NCBI GenBank assembly: GCA_020975405.1
Contig: JAIOWQ010000002.1
Span: 3,720,001-3,784,000 of the forward strand
DNA length: 64,000 bases
Origin: Keithomyces neogunnii
Lineage: Eukaryota > Ascomycota > Sordariomycetes > Hypocreales > Clavicipitaceae
Reading direction: 5' to 3'
The notes under the pieces were generated by a model. It had not been told where the DNA came from, did no database searches, and saw only the letters and a list, made by a program, of their open reading frames with translations. Positions 1-11,086 of this stretch are shown piece by piece. Made by a program: the position numbers and the translations under genes. Position 1 is the first letter of the stretch. Each line of letters begins with the position of its first letter.

Positions 1-2512
1 TCAGCCTGCGCCCATGCCGCCGCGCGATCAAGAATGGAATCTTGCCCCTAGGGTGGGGTTCATGAAATTGAATGCTTCTCTCAACGCGCAGCTTGGTGTT
101 CGGTTGAAAATGCCATACGGATCCGTACAACTTTTGTGCCCCAAATCCGACGGAGCTCATGGCATGCAGGAAGTCATTCCAGGCAACTTCGCCCGCGGTG
201 GTGTTGGCAGCCGGATCGAAGAAGACGATGCGGAAGACTTTTAGAGCGCGGGAGTCTACTAAGAATTGTTGTGGGAGGCTCGCTTGAACATGGGCAGGGC
301 CTGGCGCGACGTCTACGTTGTTTTCTGCCGAGGTGATGAGTGTCCCGCGAGACTTGATTTTAGCCTTCACGGATCCTCCTGTCAGCACTTCTTTCTTGGC
401 AGAGGGTGCCTCGGGACCAATAAACAAGATGGAGAATGGCTTCGTGGGCGCATCAAGGTCGGGCTGGGAGACCGTGCTGCCCTCATCGGCTTTTTTGGTC
501 GCTGGTTCAATCCACGGCGGCGTGCGCTGAAGTGGCCAACCTTTTGAGAGTAGTTGCTTCAGAGCTGTGCCATCCAGACCTCCAGCTTTGGAGTAGAGTA
601 GCTCGTCAATCTTGGCCCAGAAGACGTCCAAATGAGCCTCAGCCGCCCGCAGTTTCTCGACATTGGCCATATTTCGTCGCCTGCCCACAGGATAGTCAAA
701 CTTGTTATCCGAAGGGTCCCCAAATGCGACCAGCTTGACGACATGCTCGTCGCGGAGTGCCTCTAGAATTCGACCCACGCCCTTGGTTCGGGACGCGAAT
801 TCTCTCTTGATACCATCCTCTCTGTCGACTAGGGCATTCTCGAACCCGTTGGCCCAGGGCTGGTAGATCTGGAGTTGCCTCAAGCACTCGCCAATGATGG
901 AGAGCTCGCTGATTAGAAAGGCGATGTATGGAGAGATGAGATCCCGGGCCTTTTGGTCTGTCTGGATCAGCCTCTCAAGCTCGTCGACGACGGCAGGCAA
1001 GCGGCAGAGAAACAGATTGTGACCGTCTTCCCAAAGGGTCCGTAGCAACCACAGTAAATGCTCCGTCGTCTTATCCATCCTGACACCAGGCTTCTGCATG
1101 ACGCTAATCTTGGACGAGCTCGGCGACTCCGGCACGGCTCGAACAAAAAAGTTCCTCATTGGGGGTGAAGCAACAAGGGCCGTCTTGAGCTGGTTAAGAG
1201 GGCCCTTGGCCAACTGGTTGAGGTAATGGCGAAATTTGAGCAGGGCTGCCAGATACTCCTCGGGAAGGTCTTTCAAAGGTAATATTTCCGATGCGTACTT
1301 CTTTTGGAGGGCCTTCAGCTCGCAGGCTTGGTCCTGGAGCTGCGAGAACATGTCCAGCTGAAAACTCGCTTCAACGATTACGCTGCCAATAACCCTAGCC
1401 CACAAATTCTTCTCACGGGGAAATTTCAAGGTAGGATGAGCGTTGCCATCAACGTCCTTGAGCATCTCCTGTCGATGTTCCCTGGCTTCTAGGAGCTGGT
1501 CTGCAAAGTAGCTTGGATCTTCACGCAAAGCCCAGACGTGTTCTTCAGCGTGTGAAGCCCTAGCAGCAAGCAGCGACTCGATCTTCTCCAGGTCGAGCTT
1601 TGCGGGGACTCTGTAAGGCGCCTCGTCTGCCAGAGTGGCCAACGATGTGAGACCAGTGGCATCATCGTTGCTTTTGAGTGACATTTCCTCTTCAATCGGA
1701 TAGACGTCGCTGGTCAGTTCCTCGGGTGGAATCTCATGAAGTATCTGCCGGCAGCAGCAAACAAGAAACTCCAGGAGCCGACTCTGGGCTTCCAGAATAG
1801 CAAGTCCCTCTCCGGGGAGAAACTGTTGACGCTTGTGCATCCAATCAAAGGCGTCTTCATGCTCGTCCCAGCTCATCAGTCGGCCATACTCACCCTGCTT
1901 CGTCATGCCGTTCATTGTCATGACGTAGGTGTTGAGGAATATGGGAACAAGGACCATGGAAACTCTACCCAAATGCATGGCGTCGCCATCCGCAGCGGCA
2001 AAGACGCTTGGATGGTTTCTCGCTCTCGCATTGAGCAGCAACGGCAGCGTCCTTGGCTTGGCCAGATCTTCTTGGTTGATGTAGGGCCATGTGAAGGAGC
2101 CACGCTGGTGAGTTGCCGCCTCGTGCAACCGGGTCGGGTGCTTGCGAAAGGCTGCGAATTCGGGACGATGAGTAGTCGGCATATCAGGCCAAGCCTCTAG
2201 CAGGATCTTCAATCGCTGGGTCCTTGTCTTCTTTTCCCAACGCTTCTGAATCTTGGCCTCGTGACGATCAACAATCGCCTTGAGCAAGCTGAAGTGTCTG
2301 AAGATCTGGTCAGTGTTCTCCTCCGCTTGACGGCGAACATCGGCGGGCAACATGATCCTCGGCGGCGGCAAGCCTTTGGCAGCATAGAGGCCGAACGGAT
2401 CGCTGTTGTTTTTCCAGTCGGTGTTCTGGTGGCCAGTATCCACATCATCCAGCCCAGGATGTGGTTCGAAAGGATCGAATTGATGATTCGTGCGGCCTTG
2501 CAGATGATTCAT
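1..2512 (-). CDS. Conserved fungal 'ipa'-type protein, 3' end cut by window edge
   Basis: An uninterrupted minus-strand frame runs from ATG at 2512 to base 1, about 837 codons with no stop, so the gene continues past the left edge. It begins MNHLQGRTNHQFDPF and looks soluble: no signal peptide or membrane span, and long amphipathic helices rich in Glu, Arg and Leu. Internal stretches such as RHYLNQLAKGPLNQL and the repeated mention of packed helices resemble large proteins annotated 'ipa protein' in Fusarium, Colletotrichum and Metarhizium, whose biochemical role is unknown. I checked the frame at several points (near 130, 1200 and 2500) and it is continuous, so no intron is needed. The gene's 5' side faces the MITE/Tc1 repeat island only about 90 bp upstream. 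The family name is recalled from similar proteins rather than from a diagnostic motif; that a real long gene is present is close to certain. Confidence 0.7.
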   Translation of the reverse strand, partial: MNHLQGRTNHQFDPFEPHPGLDDVDTGHQNTDWKNNSDPFGLYAAKGLPPPRIMLPADVRRQAEENTDQIFRHFSLLKAIVDRHEAKIQKRWEKKTRTQRLKILLEAWPDMPTTHRPEFAAFRKHPTRLHEAATHQRGSFTWPYINQEDLAKPRTLPLLLNARARNHPSVFAAADGDAMHLGRVSMVLVPIFLNTYVMTMNGMTKQGEYGRLMSWDEHEDAFDWMHKRQQFLPGEGLAILEAQSRLLEFLVCCCRQILHEIPPEELTSDVYPIEEEMSLKSNDDATGLTSLATLADEAPYRVPAKLDLEKIESLLAARASHAEEHVWALREDPSYFADQLLEAREHRQEMLKDVDGNAHPTLKFPREKNLWARVIGSVIVEASFQLDMFSQLQDQACELKALQKKYASEILPLKDLPEEYLAALLKFRHYLNQLAKGPLNQLKTALVASPPMRNFFVRAVPESPSSSKISVMQKPGVRMDKTTEHLLWLLRTLWEDGHNLFLCRLPAVVDELERLIQTDQKARDLISPYIAFLISELSIIGECLRQLQIYQPWANGFENALVDREDGIKREFASRTKGVGRILEALRDEHVVKLVAFGDPSDNKFDYPVGRRRNMANVEKLRAAEAHLDVFWAKIDELLYSKAGGLDGTALKQLLSKGWPLQRTPPWIEPATKKADEGSTVSQPDLDAPTKPFSILFIGPEAPSAKKEVLTGGSVKAKIKSRGTLITSAENNVDVAPGPAHVQASLPQQFLVDSRALKVFRIVFFDPAANTTAGEVAWNDFLHAMSSVGFGAQKLYGSVWHFQPNTKLRVERSIQFHEPHPRGKIPFLIARRHGRRL

Positions 2513-2714
2513 TTTGGAGGCTCGTGAGCTGGCTGACAATGTAGCGTCTCAATCATGGAAATGTTTGGAGTAGGAGAAGTGACATGTCTTGGTTCGTGTT
2601 GGTCCAGGTGGGGCACTTGTATCGCCTAATTAGGTAGGCGGTCAATACAGAAGCAAGTACTCTGCATAAAGACGCTAGGCATATGCAGTCCTAGTATATG
2701 CTACTACCTAGGTA

Positions 2715-4114
2715 CAGTGCCGCGTCAAAAGTCTGTCAAAAAAACCCCACATCGTCGCGTCGCGGCCTTTTCTTTCAAACGCGCCCAAATTCAACCTTTT
2801 CTTCAAATTTACACAACTTGCTCAAATGGGCTCCAAATTACGTGCCTTTGGCACTATTATTTCCGGAAATCGTCAGCCTAATCAAGAAATTAATCCCGAA
2901 TCTCGTGCAGCTATTATTTCTGCTGTTATTGCAGGCGAAAGAAAGAGCGCTGTTGCGCGCCGATTTTCCGTGTCACCGGGCTCTATGACGCGTATTATTC
3001 AACGCTTTAAGGAAACCGGCTCTGTTAATTCAAGCCCTCGATCTGGACGGCTAAAGAGTCTCTCTGATAGGGATATTCGTATAATTGTTCGTAAAGTCCG
3101 TCTAGATCACCGGATTACAAGAAAACAGCTTGTGGAAGAGCTAGGGCTCCTAGTAAGCGAGTTAACTATCTATTGAGCTTTAAAGGCCGAGAACTTGCGC
3201 AAATGGAAAGCAAAGAAAAGAATTTTTCTATCACCAGAAGCAGCAGAAGAACGACTTTCATTTACAGAAAATTAGGAAGGTAGAGAGCATGAATTAGTAC
3301 AGGTATGTATAGTTAACTAAAGGCCCTTATTCCCTAACTAATTCCCGCCCTAAAGGTCATATTTTCTGATGAATGTATAGTCTAGAACGGCGCTTTAAAT
3401 TCAACTGCATAGGTATGGCGATTTACTCATAAGGCCTATGATCCAAAATATGTTAATTTAACAAGTCATGTTAAACCAACTATCAGTATAATGCTCTGGG
3501 CAGCTATTTGGGCTAAAGGCCGAAGCCCGCTGGTCATCATACAACGAGATAATGACGCCAAGAGGAATAGGTATACTGTAAATAGCTATATGTTGGCTTT
3601 AGAGGAAGGTTTACTTCCAAATTACTCCGAAACACGTTATTTTCAACAGGATAATGCTCGTATTTATACATGCAAGGCAACAACAACCTTCCTACTAGCC
3701 TATAAGGTTCAATGGATTGACTAGCCTAGTCATAGCCCAGATCTTAACCCAATTGAACATGTATGGCGTAGTTTAAAAGACAGGCTTTATAAAATGTTCC
3801 CTGAACTCTCAGGATTATGAAGAAATAAAGCCTGTATTGCAGAATTCATTGAATGCCTTTAAAAGGCGTGGGCAGCAATTCCGCAGGAGCAAATACATGA
3901 CCTGATTCAATCAATGCCGCGCCGGCTAGAGGCCTGTAAAAAAGCGAAGGGCTGGTATACTTCCTATTAAATTCCAGTCACATATCTATATAGAAAATCA
4001 AGAACCAGCTCTATAGCTGCCTTTTTACGCGTTCAATGTTGATTTTTATTTCTACCGAGAATGTCGGGTTGTGGTGAAAAAGTGGGCTTTTGACAGACTT
4101 TTGACGCGGCACTG
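2715..4114 (+). mobile_element. Tc1/mariner-type DNA transposon, 1400 bp, with intact ends
   Basis: The element is bounded by 27-bp perfect terminal inverted repeats beginning CAGTGCCGCGTCAAAAG, at 2715-2741 and 4088-4114, with a TA on each side (2713-2714 and 4115-4116) as target duplication. It carries one transposase gene that has decayed. The uninterrupted counterpart of the insertion site exists in copy B near 15425, where CTACTACCAGGTAGTATTACTG is continuous. Ends are intact, so the copy could still be moved in trans if an active transposase existed. Confidence 0.92.
2826..3969 (+). pseudogene. Tc1-like transposase, inactivated by stop codons
   Basis: Translation from ATG 2826 gives an N-terminal helix-turn-helix region (about residues 20-110, with ESRAAIISAVIAGERKSAVAR and a GRLKSLSDRD linker) as in Tc1 transposases. 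The C-terminal part shows the DDE core: QQDNARIYT (second Asp near 3650) and SPDLNPIEHVWRSLKDRL (Glu near 3760), a DD34E-type spacing. In-frame stops interrupt it at 3174 (TGA), near 3273 (TAG), within the middle portion near 3383 and 3408, at 3720 (TAG in place of expected Trp) and near 3820. A possible intron is at about 3303-3354. The TGG to TAG changes fit C-to-T mutation at CpA on the other strand, i.e. RIP. The protein cannot be made as is. Confidence 0.88.
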
Positions 4115-4517
4115 TAGTATTACTGTGGTATCGCTGCTGGTATTACTAGTATTAGGGGGCATATGCTGGGCATATGCTCACTATAAGTTACCTATTAGTA
4201 CTAGCCTTATAAGTCTCTTAACTTTTACTTATCCTAATATACTATATAATTTATATATACTATATATATGCCTAGCATATGCCACGCATCTGCTATTCTG
4301 CCATTTTTTAGCCCTACCTAGACCTGAGATGAGATGAGCTGGACCTGACATTTGCCATGTGCCCGGGTTGAAAGGCGTCCCTGCCCATGTTATCAGTGCG
4401 CAAAGTCATTGTAGCTCAGCATCATTCCTGGTACCCAACGCCTAAACAAAATTCACTTTGCATACATTATACGCCTAACCAAACACTTGTAGTTTGTGGT
4501 GCTACAAACAAGTCACC

Positions 4518-5840
4518 CTACATATTAACGCCGTTGGCGAGCCATCTATTCATTCGCAATTGCACAAGTTGTCCCAATTCTGTTGATCCATCATACCTCG
4601 CTATCTGTTCATCCATGCTGCGAATAACCCCATCAATATAGTCTCCCGCCCCCGATAAATGCAAGATATGCGCAATAGCGCTGTGAATGGCAAGGAGGCG
4701 TGGCGACGGCGGCTCAATGTTTCGATCTGCAGTCAGGTATAGCTCTCTGGTCACAGGCAAGACTCTTTGGAATCCAGTAGGTAGAAACGTTTCGATCTTG
4801 TAGGTATGCGCACGGCCAGAAACAGGCGAAAGGTAAACATCAAAGTTGCCAAAGGCTCGATGTAAGCTAAGTGTAAGCGTTAAAGCGTTTCTTGGTCTGT
4901 CAATCTCCACGCCATTGATAAGATGAGCAACATCATTATCAAACATGTTAAGAATCTGTAGAGCTGTTTTCCTTGATTCGCTCTAACCAATATTGATTAG
5001 TATTTTGTAGTAATTCTGTAAAGATGGAATTGGAAGAATAACGTCAGGAGACAGAAATGAAGTAAAAGAAAGAGTTAGAAAGACATGTATTGATATAAAA
5101 ACAAGGAAAATAACATACCAGCTCTTCGGATTCTGATCCAATATGGACCAATGAATGTGGTAGAATATGCGCGACCTCTAAATAGTCGGCGTTGTCGTCT
5201 TCGATTGGTTGACCATCATCGTCTAGTGTCTGCCCCTCTAGCGTTTCTCGTTCTCTTGTCTTGGTTATATCGAAAGCACGCGAGATAACACAACGATGCC
5301 TCTCTCGAATTAAACAGTCGCCTCGGAGGGTTGACAGCCGTTCCAGTGTTCCAACAAAGTCTCGACTACTCGATCGCAGAGTTGCTGAGCGATAATGAGG
5401 CGTTGGCTGGGGCGTTTTTACAGCTACCGCTCGTACTTTATACAGTTAGATAGTTACCTAGCAGGATTCATCTTGGACGTACACGGCATGAAGAAGTTAT
5501 TGACCAAGTAATCTGCAAATCCATTGAGACGTGAGAGCAAAGCCTCCTCATCTGAGAAGTTAACACCGCATCCCACCATCGGCAGCTCCATCGCGTGAAA
5601 GAACGCCCGCAAGACGTCATCTTTAGACTTTGGTGATGTGACATACTGATAGAACAGCCCAACTAGTTTCGGTCGATTATATTTGCCGTTGGAGTCAGGA
5701 TTTCTGTTGTGGAAGTAGTCAACAATCTGATGAAAGCGCTCATCGGCTTGGTTGCGGACATTGTCTGCGAGAGGTGGGCTTGACGACAGGTTCACGAATC
5801 CCTGGAGAGAGTCTTGACGATAGTCATGGGGAGCAGCCAT
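4518..5840 (-). CDS. HNH_2-type endonuclease domain protein, three exons
   Basis: Exons, in reading order: 5840-5483, 5435-5119 and 4955-4518, giving 370 aa. The first intron starts with GTACGT and has a CTAAC branch site; the second starts with GTATGT. Joining them restores one frame. The start is ATG 5840 (MAAPHDYRQ); upstream in-frame codons reach only a TTG. Exon 2 carries CVISRAFD followed by LEVAHILPHSL, the His-containing core of the fungal HNH_2 domain (PF13391), and exon 3 continues with LNMFDNDV, DRPRNALTLTLSLHRAFG, the second half of the ββα fold. Such proteins are common in fungi as expanded families of unknown target; nuclease activity is predicted, not shown. There is no signal peptide. 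It stands alone between repeats. Family assignment is firm; biological role unknown. Confidence 0.88.
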
Positions 5841-7655
5841 ACTGCTGAAACGCTTGACGGCTGTTGCCCAGCAAGCCAAGCCTAGACAGCAGCTATGCGT
5901 TGCGATGTGAAGAAATCAGGTTGCAAGTCCAGGTCACCCCACTACTGCGTGAGTTAGGAACGTGCAAGAAGCTATTTAAGAAAGGCATGTAATACAGAGT
6001 AGGCTGGCTGGCTGTTGCGTAGGTCGGTAGGCGCGCGGCTGGTTGGAGCGGGCGTTCCTCACGCAAGCTGACTCGATCAGAGCGCAATAACGGACCTGAA
6101 TAGGCGAGGATTTATGAAATGTGAAGCCAGTAAGGGGAGCAGAGTGTCAAGGGGGAACAAGGGCATCGGTTGACGAGGAGACTGAAGTCAAGAGTATGAG
6201 TCTGCGAAGTGGTCTGGGGCTCTGGCAGGTGGCGTCATTGTGGCGCGGGTGGCGCGGGTGGCTGGCGGCAAGGGCACTTTGTCTGATGGGGCAAACAGCG
6301 CCTCTCAGACTACTTCCAAGATTGACTTGAAACTGAAAGGGCTGTACAAAAGGTTGGGTCGAGTGATCCCCGCGAGCCGGAGCTCGAGAGAGTAATCATC
6401 CGATTTGGCCGTGTCTCATTCGATAATCATCATGCACGCGAAGCTCGTCAATCCGCTCAAATCACAGCAACAATGTTAACCTCACTCATCGAGAGACTGT
6501 CGGGATTGTTTTTGGACTACGTTACCTCTTAAATCTTCAATAAGGTCTAATACGTTAATTCTCATCTTGTGTAGCAACGCATTTTTAGGCGCCCGTCCAG
6601 AAACACCCGCCGGCCCCAGCCTGTTCTGTTACCTCTGAATGCTATGCATGTCTAATATCTTTGAGTAATGTCTAGTGACATTTTGTTCGGCCTAAACACA
6701 CACATTAACCAACTATATGCCCCTAAAAGTTAATATCTATAGTTTTATAATTTCCTTGGTAGAAATAAATTTCCCTTGGTATTTAGAGTTAATTAAATAG
6801 TTAGAAATGTCTAATTAGGGTTATTATTCTTATTTTATATGGAATCTAAGCTATAATAGGGCGTTCTTCTAGGCATGGTAGCCTTTATCTACCATCTAAT
6901 AAGGTTGTTGTAACGGTCTAAGCGAGTATATGGACAACTGGCTAGGTGATTGCAACGAAAATCCAAAGCCAAGGAGTAAAAGAACAAGAGATCAAGGAAG
7001 CAAGGGCTCAAAGAGATCTTTTAGGCTTGTGAGGTTGCTTTTGCCAATCTCGCTTGTTGCCGGGGTTACCAGTGACAACGTTGCGGATAACGGCGAGAGT
7101 GCTCAGCCCTTTACAGTCGTTACTAGAGTGTTTTTTAGAGACATTATAGATCATTGCGGCGGCCTGGAAGCTTAATTTTAGATCTTGCTTAAGTCAATAC
7201 CCAAGAGTAACTGGCTTTCTTTAGAGATGGGATCTGTAATTTTTGGTCGAGATATTTGACATGCAAGGAGCAAGCATGCATCTGTGGTGCTGGGTGGGCC
7301 ACTCACTATGCACATGTGTTATTAAAAACAGCTGCAGAAAATAATCTGTAATAAGGACAATGAAAAAAGAACAATGATTTGTCAAGAAGCTTAGTTAACA
7401 ATGAGTCTTATAACGTGAAACTTCACAATACAGTAACTTAGCGTACCTTCTGGACTAGCAGCTCATCCTCCCACTGAAGAGTTAAAGCCTTAATGACGCT
7501 TGTAAATGACCATTAGAATTGGCTGGGATTATGACGAGAGACGGACTGATTTAGAAAATTTTGCCTTGTATTTTAAAAAAGACGGTACATCTTCTTCGAA
7601 ACAAGTATTCTGGGATTCCAGGACCAGTGAACAAGTGTCGGGTCAAACTCGACGT
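5841..7655. other. Gene-poor stretch, AT-rich repeat remnants
   Basis: No convincing gene. Bases 6688-6745 contain a motif (AACCAACTATATGCCCCTAAAAGT) that recurs in reverse complement in the 116-bp tandem repeat at 19405-19640. An 81-codon frame at 6930-7175 has low-complexity, Lys/Arg/Ser-rich sequence and no recognisable domain. The rest holds nothing I can name. Confidence 0.5.
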
Positions 7656-8755
7656 TTAAGATGCATAATCCTTTTCCTTTTCCTCTACAAAGATCGATAA
7701 ACCTTCGACGGCTTCAAGAACCTCCCTGGGCAGGGGCCCGCGCCGAGCTTCGCTGACATTCGCCTCAAGCTGGTGAATCTTTGTTGCTCCCAAAATAATT
7801 CCATCCCCATCTTGCAACGCCGAATGATTCATCATCCACCGCAGCGAAGCCTCGGCCAGAGTCAACGGCGGCGAGGCTGCGTCGCAAACTTCCTTCAGGT
7901 GCCGAACTGCCGCGTGCATGGCTGGCTTATCAAAAGCTGGGGCGTAGTAAGGATGCGCGCTTTCTCCCTTCCAGCGGGTGCGCTCGAGGTTGCTGCTGTC
8001 TCCCGAGTCGTGAGCCTGCGTCACTTTGCCGGTAAGAAATCCTCCAGCCAAGGGACTGAAGCCATAAAAGGCACAGTTGTGCTTCCGCAGCAGGGGAATC
8101 AGGTCCTTTTCCACCTCTCGAGAAAGAGGGCTGTAGTGGTCCTCCACGACACTAGGTTTGACGTAGTTGTTCTCTTCGCAGATTGCGAAATACTTGGCCA
8201 AATGTTCGACGCTGTAATTGGACAGGGCGAGCTAACGAGTCTGTTAGGACAATCTCCTCACTTCGGACCTCTTGGGCTCATGTGCACTTGGACACGCACG
8301 AGCGCATCATGTCGCAAATGACATACCTTTTCGAATTTCCCGGCGCGAAACTGTCGGTCAAAGGCCGCTGCAGTCTCCTCCGTAGGTGTTGCATCATCTT
8401 GCCCATGCGTGCCGAGGATGTAAATTTTATCCACGCCGAACAGGCCCAGGGTCTTGTTGAGGCTGTCCTCAATGTTCGCGTCAGTGTGCTTCTTCCCGGG
8501 CATGTGCACAGCGACCTTGGAGCCGATCATGAAGCTTCCACCTTCAGGCTTGGCTGCCTGCGCTTGGCCGAGCAGTGTCTCGGCGTTCCATGGGTGAGTG
8601 GGAGGATATGACGCCCCAGCGTCAATCTCCGAGATGTCAATTCGCTTGAGAGCCGTGAGAAGCTCCGACACCTTCTCTGGGGTGTCCCAGGAGTAGGTGA
8701 AGGACTTCTCAGTCCCGCCAATGCCTCCGCCACCGAACACCAAACGAGGGGGCAT
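7656..8755 (-). CDS. Aldo-keto reductase (AKR7 / aflatoxin-aldehyde-reductase type)
   Basis: Two exons, 8755-8327 and 8231-7656, joined across a 95-bp intron (GTATGT ... TAG) in phase 0, give 334 aa. NADPH-dependent cytosolic reductase of aldehydes or ketones. The AKR tetrad is visible: Asp45 (DAGASYP), Tyr50, Lys80 (IGSKV) and His117 (GTHGQD). The splice produces FEKLALSNYSVEHLAKY, the classic FxxxGxSN(Y/F) segment, and the NADPH-side motif FYGFSPLAGGFLTGK follows. The C-terminal helix region ILGATKIHQLEAN is also typical. Length matches the family (320-350 aa). The pattern fits yakc/aflatoxin B1 aldehyde reductase-like members best; substrate unknown. It has no clustered biosynthetic neighbours. 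Confidence 0.92.
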
Positions 8756-9881
8756 GTTTGAATCACCAGGTCAGCGTTTGCGGATGTTGCGGGGTTGGCT
8801 GCCCAGGGCCTAAAGGGTGAGCTTCTATTGTTCCGCGACAAACACTATTGCGAAGCCTTGGTTATATTCGAGGTGGCCACGGCCAGTGTTGTCGAGATGT
8901 GATGCGATTGCGATGGCAGGAAAGGTCAAATTGCCGCCGCCGTGCCATGCAGAGAGGGTGAAAGTGAGAGTTGCCAGGTGCCAACCGTCCACAGCTGACT
9001 GCTTGGTTTTGTGTTCAGATAAGCTGGCCGCTCTTACAAGCCTAGGGCGTTTGCAGCTGCGCTTTGCCGGGATGACAGCGTCGGGCCCACGTCAACCTAC
9101 AGTGGCCCACATCCCATGCAGGTCCTTTGGAAAATATCAGGATTCAATGTTCCCATGCGCTGCCACTTGAAATGTGTGGGAGGGTGCGGATAGGGCCCGA
9201 ATAGACGTACTCATTCCCGGGCAAGGCACCACCAATTAATCAGTTCACTACTGTACAAGAGACGGCATCTCCAATGAATAAGCTGCCACACGCGAGGTGG
9301 TGCGTATTACTAAAACGAATCTGCCATGTGCAGGTTTGTGCCCAAGTTCAGCGGCAGCCAATACGGATAACGTCCGGTACTCCACATGCGACAGCACCGC
9401 CCAAACTACCTTTTCGCGAAGATTACACAAAAGATCAACCACAAAATGGGCAATTAATTATTTCTCACTGCTATCCTCTCTATTAGATGCATATATATTA
9501 ATCTAATAAGTTTGCGCATCATGACCGGACCTGCCGCACACACCACATCGCCGCCCCTTTATCTTATCCCGAAGCTTTTCATCTCAAGTCTGGCGATCTT
9601 GCTTTATCTGCTCTTCTACACCATTCTGGTCCTAAAGAGCTTATACCTTGGCAATGGTTATGCTACCGCCTTGGCATAATCAAGTTTTTCCAACTCTATG
9701 CTGCTTGCTTAGTAGTGCATTTTCCTCTTAAAGTTGTTTAACCTTGGCGTGTAAGAGCGCCATGCTATATATTATTCCGCATATTCTCTTCGTAATCTAA
9801 TCTATAGTTGCTAATTAATATTAGACAGCTTCCCTAGCAGCGGCCTATGTATCTTTTAATATAGTTAGTCTATAAAGTTAC
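8756..9881. other. Intergenic, no recognisable feature
   Basis: Only short out-of-context frames are present. The last 500 bases become AT-rich and low in coding character towards the solo LTR at 9882. Confidence 0.5.
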
Positions 9882-10106
9882 TGTTACGAGCCGGAATCCC
9901 TGCAACTAGGTATGTAGGGATTGACGTACTGGAGGTTAAATTAGTTATAATCAAGGTTGAATTTAAATACGTAATAAAAGACAATACGTAGGTGTAGTTT
10001 AGTTGTGTGTAAGATTCTTGTTAATTTCTTCATCTAGAGGTCAAGCTTGACCATTTATACGCTGTGCTGGTCACGTGTGTCACCTCCAGTGTTTCGTGTC
10101 GTAACA
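9882..10106. repeat. Solo LTR, copy 1 (225 bp)
   Basis: The segment begins TGTTACG and ends CGTAACA, the TG...CA inverted ends of an LTR, and matches 19032-19271 along its length (shared blocks CCGGAATCCC, TAGGTATGTAG, GATTGACGTACTGGA, ATTTATACGCTGTG, GGTCACGTGTG). No matching 5-bp duplication flanks this copy, and no internal retroelement genes lie next to it. Confidence 0.75.
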
Positions 10107-10109
10107 ACT

Positions 10110-10560
10110 CCCCTAAAAGCTCCCTGTATGTTATTTTTCGTTATTGCAGCTTTAAATGCAGTGCTAAACACGGGTAGAAGTCGGCCTTTGTAATTTGTGT
10201 CATGTGTGCCCTTGTATGCCCTTGAATTTCTTTGCCATACGCCTTTTGGTGGGCCAGGTATCCAGCGGACTTCAGTCCATCTGTGGAAATCTTGGGCGGA
10301 TTCTTCTTTGGATGCGGTTTGGAGAGCGATGCGCTTGACCAGAGGGTGTGGGTGGTCCATCGAGTTGATGCGAGCAGAAAATACGTGGAGCAGCAAGGAG
10401 GCGCACAAAATCTGGGGATATCGAGGAGCAGGCGAGCCACCCGTACACTCGTGCGGACGGCTTCGATGCGTGACGACGGCACAGGTCACGCGTTGCCGAC
10501 TTTCCGGAGCTGCCGTCGCTTGCCATAAAGGCCACACGCTCGCCGGCTGCAGCGAGCACA
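10110..10560 (-). pseudogene. Scraps of a DDE-type transposase C-terminal region
   Basis: In different minus-strand frames, pieces such as KAYGKEIQGHTRAHMTQITKADF and FSTAFKAAITKNNIQGAFRG resemble the conserved C-terminal section of fungal pogo/Fot-like transposases (AYGR...ITK.EFL..F..AF...NI..GFRG). Frames shift and stops intervene, so no product is expected. The solo LTR at 9882-10106 lies immediately downstream in the reading direction, as if it had inserted into the dead element. Identification is by recalled motif and tentative. Confidence 0.4.
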
Positions 10561-11086
10561 GGCCGGCATGACGCCGTCCTCGAATTAGCCGTCCTTGATC
10601 AGCATCTGAACGCGACCTTGTCAACATGTCGGCGCCATCAGACCACGTACTGAGGCATGGATTTCGCATAGGTATTGACAAGGAAACGAAGCTGTGAGAA
10701 CGAGTCATGGGTTTCCAGACGACAACCCAAGGACACGACCCTACTACCAAGCACTACGGTTAGAGGGTTAGAGGACGGCAAAGACTGAGTCTTGAAGCAA
10801 ATTATCCCCCTCTGATCTGTTGATACCCACCTAGCTATCCTTTGCCGTTATAGACTGGCATGCAGCCGATTCAGTTGTCAACTGTCAGAGGCGACGGCAG
10901 GTGGTGGGCATGCCCATTTCGGCTGACAATCTCGTCGGCTCCGGTAGAATTGCCCCGCATCCAGAGATGCATGATGCATGAGCGAACCAGACTCGCGGGC
11001 CTAATACAGTATATTCTTGAACCATTCCAGCATCCCATTCACAAAGCTGCTGTTGCCTCCTTTGTCCTTGTGCGCGCGGATGATGC

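Larger units (their letters stand above)
2601..4365. repeat. MITE-like repeat copy A, split by a Tc1 element
   Basis: Two flanks, 2601-2714 and 4115-4365, together match copy B at 15305-15756. Shared landmarks are the GGTCCAGGTGGGGCAC start, CCTAATTAGGTAGGCGGT, the CATATGCTSRG block, a GTATTACTG tract and the ACCTGA-ATTTG-ATGTGCCC end. The ends form an imperfect inverted repeat. No coding capacity is seen, so this is a non-autonomous element. A Tc1-like element sits at a TA inside it. Confidence 0.75.

Noticed and set aside
6930..7175. 81-codon frame MDNWLGDCNENPKPRSK
   Set aside because: Low-complexity, repeat-rich surroundings, no domain and no splice partners; insufficient support.
10055..10750. 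231-codon minus frame as a gene
   Set aside because: It runs through the end of the solo LTR and changes between transposase-like and random sequence; treated as transposase debris.
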